Source: Membranipora membranacea (lineage: Eukaryota > Bryozoa > Gymnolaemata > Cheilostomatida > Membraniporidae). From it: DNA of 64,000 nt. This document shows positions 58,588-64,000 of the stretch, piece after piece. Positions within the stretch are counted from its first letter, which is position 1. Each line of letters begins with the position of its first letter. The DNA lies in contig OU612065.1 in assembly GCA_914767715.1 (NCBI GenBank), positions 33,542,001-33,606,000 of the forward strand. Direction: 5' to 3'. Under the pieces are notes generated by a model. The model saw only the letters and a list, made by a program, of their open reading frames with translations. It searched no databases and was not told the origin of the DNA. The position numbers were made by a program, and so were the translations under genes.

Positions 58588-59215
58588 TAGTTTAATGATA
58601 GTCATAGTGCCTGCGGTTTTTGATTCACTGTGGGAAAATCATCAATCTGAATATTTGCCAGTTTTACTAAATATATTAGTTACAATGGCAATTTGTGACG
58701 CAGACATGCCTACCTATGATAGGTCATAATTCATTCTGTATGTAACCTAAAGACTGATTTCCAACTTTTTTGAAATGTTCAATCTGCAAGCTATTCGCCA
58801 TATTGTTGTCATTTTTTGCTAGGATACATAGGCTATGAGTTATCTGGGGTTTTAAAATGAGTTATATCATAAAGATTTACATGCGGCTTGGGGCAGTACA
58901 CGGACATTTCTTAATTTCGATGACCGGCCGGCTATCAATTGTCACATGTAAATCATGATAAAACTCATTTTAAAAACATGGAAAAATTTTGAAAATCAGT
59001 TTTAGGTTAAATACAGAATGAATTATGACCTATCATAGGTAGGTCTGTCAGCATCACAAATTCCCATTGTAACTTATATAATCAGTAAGATTAGCAGGTA
59101 TCCAGATGATTTTCCCACAGGGAATCTAAAACCGAAGGCACTATGATTATCATTAAAGTTTCCCATTGGCCATGTAAGCTGACACAATCACTTTTGTGGG
59201 TTAAGGTTATGATTC
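58588..59215. mobile_element. fold-back element X (copy B, left-truncated)
   Basis: Matches copy A from about 52655 on, so the first about 65 bp of the left arm are missing. The truncation coincides with the deletion junction that removed the LRR exon. Confidence 0.75.
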
Positions 59216-59600
59216 CAGCGTTAACCGATTTGGACATTTTATATACCGTTGGAAAGCTACTGATCGCTAATAGCTCATCAAAAATGTGATTGGATGACGT
59301 TGCGTCATTTTATCGGAGAAATGAGGCCGAAAAGGCTGTTTTTACCAAAGTGGATGGCTGCGCTACATTGATTACTACAAATTTCTAAACAGGTTACATT
59401 CATTCTTAGAGACATAGTTCATCCTAATTTTAGGTGGAAAATAATATTTGATGAGCCCAAAATGGCTTTTTAAGTCACGTCATAATGCGTGTTGTTTTTT
59501 AACTTTGATGATATAATGCTAAATTTTAAGCTACGATTTGAGACAGTTCGAATAAAAAAGGGCCAAAATTTTTGCTTTTTTCCACTATATTGCTGTTTAA

Positions 59601-61589
59601 ACCACTAGGTGGCTCAACATTACTTATGCATCACATTATTCTCTGATTCTTTACCTCCGTTATGATATGCTGCTTAAAAAAATTGATCCACTCTAAGTGC
59701 ATTATATATCTATCGCAGTAGAGGCCTTCCTAAAAACGCTCGCATAAAATTAACGCTGAAAAGGGTGTGATATTTGATGTCACAGAGCTGTTAGTGCGCT
59801 GTGTTGATAGAAATTATTCAACAACTTTAGCTAAATAGGTCACGCATCAACATCTTTGTTGACTACACACAGTATCCTAGTGGATGCGGTTTTGTCTACA
59901 TAGCCAATGTTTTATAATCTTTGACAAGGCTCTCCCCACATAAATTATCACATTGCTGTCAAAACAAACATTATTGTGGGTCATAATAAATTACCTCATC
60001 GATGATTGCAAAATATGCTCATCCTATAAACATCCATTACAGGAATGATACAAGCCCTAGTTTAAGTGCTCAAACGGTGCAAGATGCTGGTAGAGGCATT
60101 TCATTATCAACCACTTTCTGATAATGAAATGCCTCTACCAGCATCTTGCACCGTTTGAGCACTTAAACTATACAAGCCCTAATTCACAAAGCCAGAGTTT
60201 ATTAGCTACGATCAATTTGTCTAACATTATTCAACAATCATTATTAAATTCACGATCCTTAGTTTTGTGCAAAATATTTCAATGGCAATAATGTCGTCAG
60301 ATAACTGATGTTATCCAAGTGACAGATCTGTTGATTCAGAGAATGAAGCTTCTGGGGCCATTCTGGAGGAATAGGGCAGGCAACTGATGGTGAAGGAATA
60401 GGTTTCTTCCCAAGAACTGACCGTGGAAGACATGCATGTAGAGGTAGGCTTGTGTCTCAAGCAGAAAGACAATAATATTTCAATGGACATTACAATAATT
60501 GATGACAAATGGATTTTGATTTACATAATCAGCAAAAATTTGTGTAAATAAAAATGTGGTTGATTTTCTGGCTATTTAAACAAATAAAAAGAATATTTGT
60601 CACAGTTAGCCGCAGCACAGTATTTTTTGGAGTTACCTCGGCACGCCATCTACCCAGAACATTATTTAGAACTTTATCATCACAAAGAATATTTGTTGGA
60701 TCAATTAAAGATCTCCAAATATAAATATACAATGGATGGCAAACAGCAGGTCCTCACCGAAAGTTTTTAGTGAAGTTCACATTATTATACATAATGGCAC
60801 GCAGGCATACTGATAAGCTTGTCAGTTTCAAGAATGTGAGAACAGTAACACAGTTAATGTCTAAAGCTTTATCTAAAGTCTAAAGCTAAAACAAATTGGA
60901 ATGCTAAGGTCTAAACATTCTTGATCTCCTTTCCGTCATGGCCCTATTTTCACCATCTTTGTGCAGCCGATGACTCAGCTATCGCTCGATTATTTTATTA
61001 TCTGACCTGCGTCTTACCTCAGTTTATAGCATGTGTCATTTATTCTCAATCGAACACACACACCGCCGTGCTTGTTGTAGTTTGAAATTCCAAGTTTGTT
61101 TACTTAGCCAGTGGATTTCAGTGGAGTATTGTACCCAATGGGGGCCTTTCATAGAATACCTTACTACACAATATAGCCTTAGTGCAGTGCTCTGTGTTGA
61201 CCTACATTTGCAGAAATCACACAAATAAGCTGACTATTTAGACCATCGTATCTCAAATTTGGGGATGGGGATGCCAGTGCCCTTCCATGAGGTTGCAATT
61301 GAGATGTGGATGCAAAGGCTCATAGTGGAAGATGAAAATCAGCACCATGGATTTTCTGCTGTATTGAATACAAGATAGCTCTGTTTGTTTTGATTTTACA
61401 ATAGGCTGATCACTCAAACAGCTCTCTGACGTTAGTCTGGCTTGATGTGAGCGTTTTCGGGAAGGCCTCTACAGGGATAGATATAAAATGCACTAAGAGT
61501 GGACCAATTTTCTAAAGAAGCACATCATTACGGAGCTGAAGAATCAGAGAATAATTTGATGCATGAATAAAATTGAGCCACCTAGTTGT
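59601..61589. mobile_element. 1,989-bp TTAA-flanked element with long inverted ends
   Basis: Copy A reads GCTGTTTAAATGACAC at 53651. Copy B has the same sequence split after TTAA (59597-59600), resuming at TTAA 61590. The ends are inverted repeats: ACCACTAGGTGGCTCAA versus ACAACTAGGTGGCTCAA. Subterminal similarity continues for about 150 bp (ATTCTCTGATTCTT, GTAGAGGCCTTCC and their complements near 61450-61555). The interior has no transposase ORF. This fits a non-autonomous piggyBac-type element. Confidence 0.85.
60049..60181. repeat. 52-bp perfect hairpin flanked by 11-bp direct repeats
   Basis: Arms 60058-60109 and 60119-60170 are exact reverse complements (TAGTTTAAGTGCTCAAACGG...) with a 9-nt loop ACCACTTTC. 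TACAAGCCCTA occurs directly at 60049-60059 and 60171-60181. It lies inside the TTAA element. Confidence 0.9.
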
Positions 61590-62070
61590 TTAATGACACA
61601 CACCACAAATTTCAGCAGTATATCAAATGTATCAATATCAGCATAGACCATCAAAGGTAGATACATTTTGCGCCATTTATCAATAATGTCAAACATGCTG
61701 TCAAAAGGTCCAGCACTAAGGACAGACAAATTTGTTTTGAAAATTCTCACATACGAAGCCGCTTTGATTAAGCATGGTACAAACAGGAAATGCCAACAGA
61801 ATATGGCACTATGTATTTGTCTTCCTCGAATTATACCACACAGAATGCCCAAAACAGCCAATTTAAGGGGCTTTCCAAGGTGTTTTTTCGGCATTCTGTG
61901 TGGTATAATTCGAGGAAGACTAAAACATAGTGCCATATTCTGTTGGCACTTCCTGTTTTAACTATGCTTAATCAAAGCGGCTTCCTATGTGAGAATTTTC
62001 AAAATAGATTTATCTGGCCTAAGTGCTGGACCTTTTGACAGCATGTTTGACGTTATTGATAAATGGCTTT
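61590..62070. mobile_element. fold-back element Y (copy B)
   Basis: Duplicate of the palindromic element at 53660-54135. The inner arms (TTCCTCGAATTATACCACAC and complement) are retained. A minus-strand frame of 130 codons crosses it but follows the palindrome. Confidence 0.75.
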
Positions 62071-62122
62071 GTGGGTTAAAATTGCAAGTGTTGTCTCTGT
62101 CCGAGGACTGAGAAATATCAGT

Positions 62123-62312
62123 GCCTTAAGGGCGCGGCCGCCGTATTCGGCGCCAAGTTGCTCTCAGTTTGCAGGCAGGTCGGAGCACACCTGGGGCGTC
62201 ATGTGTCATGAGCCCAGTAGTTAGTAGACCGCAGCGGGATTCGAAGCCGGGACCTCCAACGCTTGCGCGTCAGAGGGCAGGCGCTCAAAACAACTGAGCT
62301 ACCTCCTACTCC
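62123..62312 (-). mobile_element. tRNA-derived SINE, family S2 (copy B)
   Basis: Duplicate of the SINE at 54190-54378, with the same box A and box B. It was copied with the segment rather than inserted independently. Confidence 0.8.
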
Positions 62313-62737
62313 TTGTCTAGTAGTAACAGTAAAGTAAAACTGATAATGTAGAAGAGAAACTGTAGTCTGAAAGCTGTCACGTAAAATATTGAGAGATGAC
62401 GGAATCTCAACTACCACGTTCCATCCTATTACCTAAGCTTAGCCAGTTGTATTCAGCAATCAGTCACCAGCCTGCATATTTCTATATTACTGTATTTTTC
62501 TGTATAATATATTTTGTGTGTGTCAGGATGTAAAGCAAAGCAGTTAATTGAATGCATATGAGAAGTTTGGAAAAGCTGTTGGATATCACATACTGCTATA
62601 AACATTATTTACATCAAAACATTAGATCATTTTTAAATAAATAATACTGAGTGCAAAGTTACCTCACGTACCATTCTAACTAATAGTTAAAAACTATTAA
62701 AGGACCAAAGCAATATATAGTCTAGCTAGTGCTGCAG

Positions 62738-62842
62738 TAGCCTGTCTTGACATGCTTTGTTCGGTGGGGGGTGGGGGAAAATACAAGAGTTGATAAGCTT
62801 TGTTCCCAACCCCAACCGAACAAAGCTTGTCAAGACAGGCTA
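62738..62842. repeat. 28-bp hairpin arms (copy B)
   Basis: Duplicate of 54826-54930. The left arm now has one mismatch (CATGCTTTG for CAAGCTTTG), so one base changed after duplication. Confidence 0.85.
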
Positions 62843-63297
62843 GTCCTGCAGTAGTCATGCAACAGTTTTACACTGAAAGATTCATAGCACTTCTGGGTAA
62901 CAATTATGTAAAGTGGTATAAATCGTCATCCTGCTGACCTAATGAATATATGCCATGTACTGTACAAGTAAAATAAACTAGCACTTTAGAGCTTCCTATT
63001 TTCCTTCCAAACTGGAACCACTCACACCAGTGGATAAAAAAACTCTTATGATGAGGGTTGCCATAACAAACTCCATATAAATCCTCTAGTTGCTAGAATA
63101 TACACCAACACCAGTTAACTGCAGTTCTCTAATTGTGTAGTACTGTGTAATTGTTAGCACTCTGTGTGTATGGACAATTGAATCCACCTGAGCAATCAAC
63201 TTCATTATGTGTCTTGCAAAGGTTGTGTCTAAGATTTTGTTTTGAGCCGTGAAAAAGTGGTTGGCATACTTTCAACTATAACGACTGTCTACTATTC

Positions 63298-64000
63298 GAT
63301 ATAAAGTAGGTGAAATATTATAAGGATTTGGATGAAATCCAATACATAACACAAAAAAATTGTTTCAACTGGTTTTCCTCTGCCTAAACTCATCCAGAAC
63401 ATTTCAACATAAAAAGGAGGGGATAACATTTATCACTTTCTATTAGAATCAATATTAACTTGGTCCACTGCAGCAATTCAAATAGCAGTCCCGACAATAA
63501 CAAAGAAGCCAAGATCTTACATACCTTCTCCTTGAACTGGAGCATAAAAATAATTATCCCGACAAATCATACAATAGTATCTACAATAGATTCAATATAG
63601 CTTCGATTATCTTTATTATATGTCAATTATTTAAAAACTCCACTACTAAATTAAATGTATAAATAGTTGCAATTTTATATTAGACATATCAATCTATTTG
63701 TAAGTCCGCTGACACAATGAGTTTTGTAGCCACTTAAATAGTGAAAAAAAACCTTTAATATTCTCACTGAAACTTGTGTTGTTCAATCATTGTTCCAATT
63801 TTTTATTAGCTGTATAATAGAACTTCACTCTAATTATCAGAACCAAGTCACTAAGTTAACCTGGTCCTGGCATTAGCTGTTTGATGTTATAAGTTCCTCT
63901 AAAGTATGTATTCAATTATTTGAGTCACTGAAGTACTGTATGGCATAAATTAATCGTGCTCAACTAGCTCTTCTCTGTTAAATTTATTGTTTCCGTTTCT
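63298..64000. other. AT-rich sequence, no LRR exon or other gene recognised
   Basis: Starts where the segmental duplication ends. No 141-bp LRR exon, terminator signal or element end was identified. Confidence 0.5.

Larger units (their letters stand above)
55688..63297 (+). repeat. tandem segmental duplication, copy B (about 7.6 kb including a later insertion)
   Basis: Same order as copy A but with two changes. A deletion of about 370 bp at 58588 removes the exon 15 counterpart. A 1,989-bp TTAA-flanked insertion occupies 59601-61589. Nucleotide identity outside these is high, so duplication is recent. Confidence 0.85.

Noticed and set aside
1-64000. CRISPR array, bacterial operon or phage
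   Set aside because: Repeat spacing in the LRR array and minisatellite does not fit CRISPR. Spliced genes throughout show eukaryotic DNA.

Overview
The window is intron-rich, AT-rich animal nuclear DNA, dense in repeats, with no bacterial-style operons. GT-AG introns interrupt every convincing gene. Gene content is metazoan: an snRNA-activating complex subunit, a transmembrane collagen, and a leucine-rich-repeat (LRR) gene built from exon duplicates. I infer a marine invertebrate, possibly a sponge or another early-branching animal, but the sequence does not prove the lineage.

Layout. 0-5.7 kb: scattered copies of one repeat family, one split by a tRNA-derived SINE with an 18-bp target duplication. 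5.7-8.1 kb (+): a five-exon gene for a 339-residue membrane-anchored collagen. 9.9-11.2 kb: a tandem array of about 435-bp units with a conserved hairpin and T-run. 11.8-15 kb (-): the 3' part of a gene with a C-R-H-G-K-K / C-P-A-K motif like ALS2CR8/CaRF or FAR1-type proteins. 15.3-15.7 kb: a Ty3/gypsy RNase H remnant. 19.9-21.7 kb: a 5'-truncated non-LTR retrotransposon with a restriction-like endonuclease domain. 22.6-26.3 kb: a 3.6-kb element with 26-bp terminal inverted repeats and CATG flanks. 27.8-32.4 kb (+): a complete seven-exon SNAPC3 (SNAP50) gene, 417 codons.

36.5-56 kb (+) is the most striking part. It is an LRR gene in which sixteen intact exons are each exactly 141 bp, each phase 2 at both ends, and each encode 47 residues (two LRRs). 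Thirteen lie in a tight array with near-identical introns (38.6-44.7 kb). Three more (49.5, 52.4 and 55.8 kb) form a second subfamily. Any of these exons can be skipped, added or swapped without changing frame. The exons are mosaics of a few half-unit sequences and differ most next to the predicted LRR beta strands.

49.3-63.3 kb is a tandem duplication of about 6 kb carrying the second subfamily. Comparing its copies shows an exon lost from copy B, two insertions flanked by TTAA, a palindrome insertion, and fold-back elements. The LRR gene has no visible 3' end and probably runs past the window; its 5' end is unresolved.

The genes show no shared pathway. The collagen gene and SNAPC3 look like ordinary single genes. 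The LRR region looks like a fast-evolving locus where mobile DNA and unequal exchange remodel an exon cassette.
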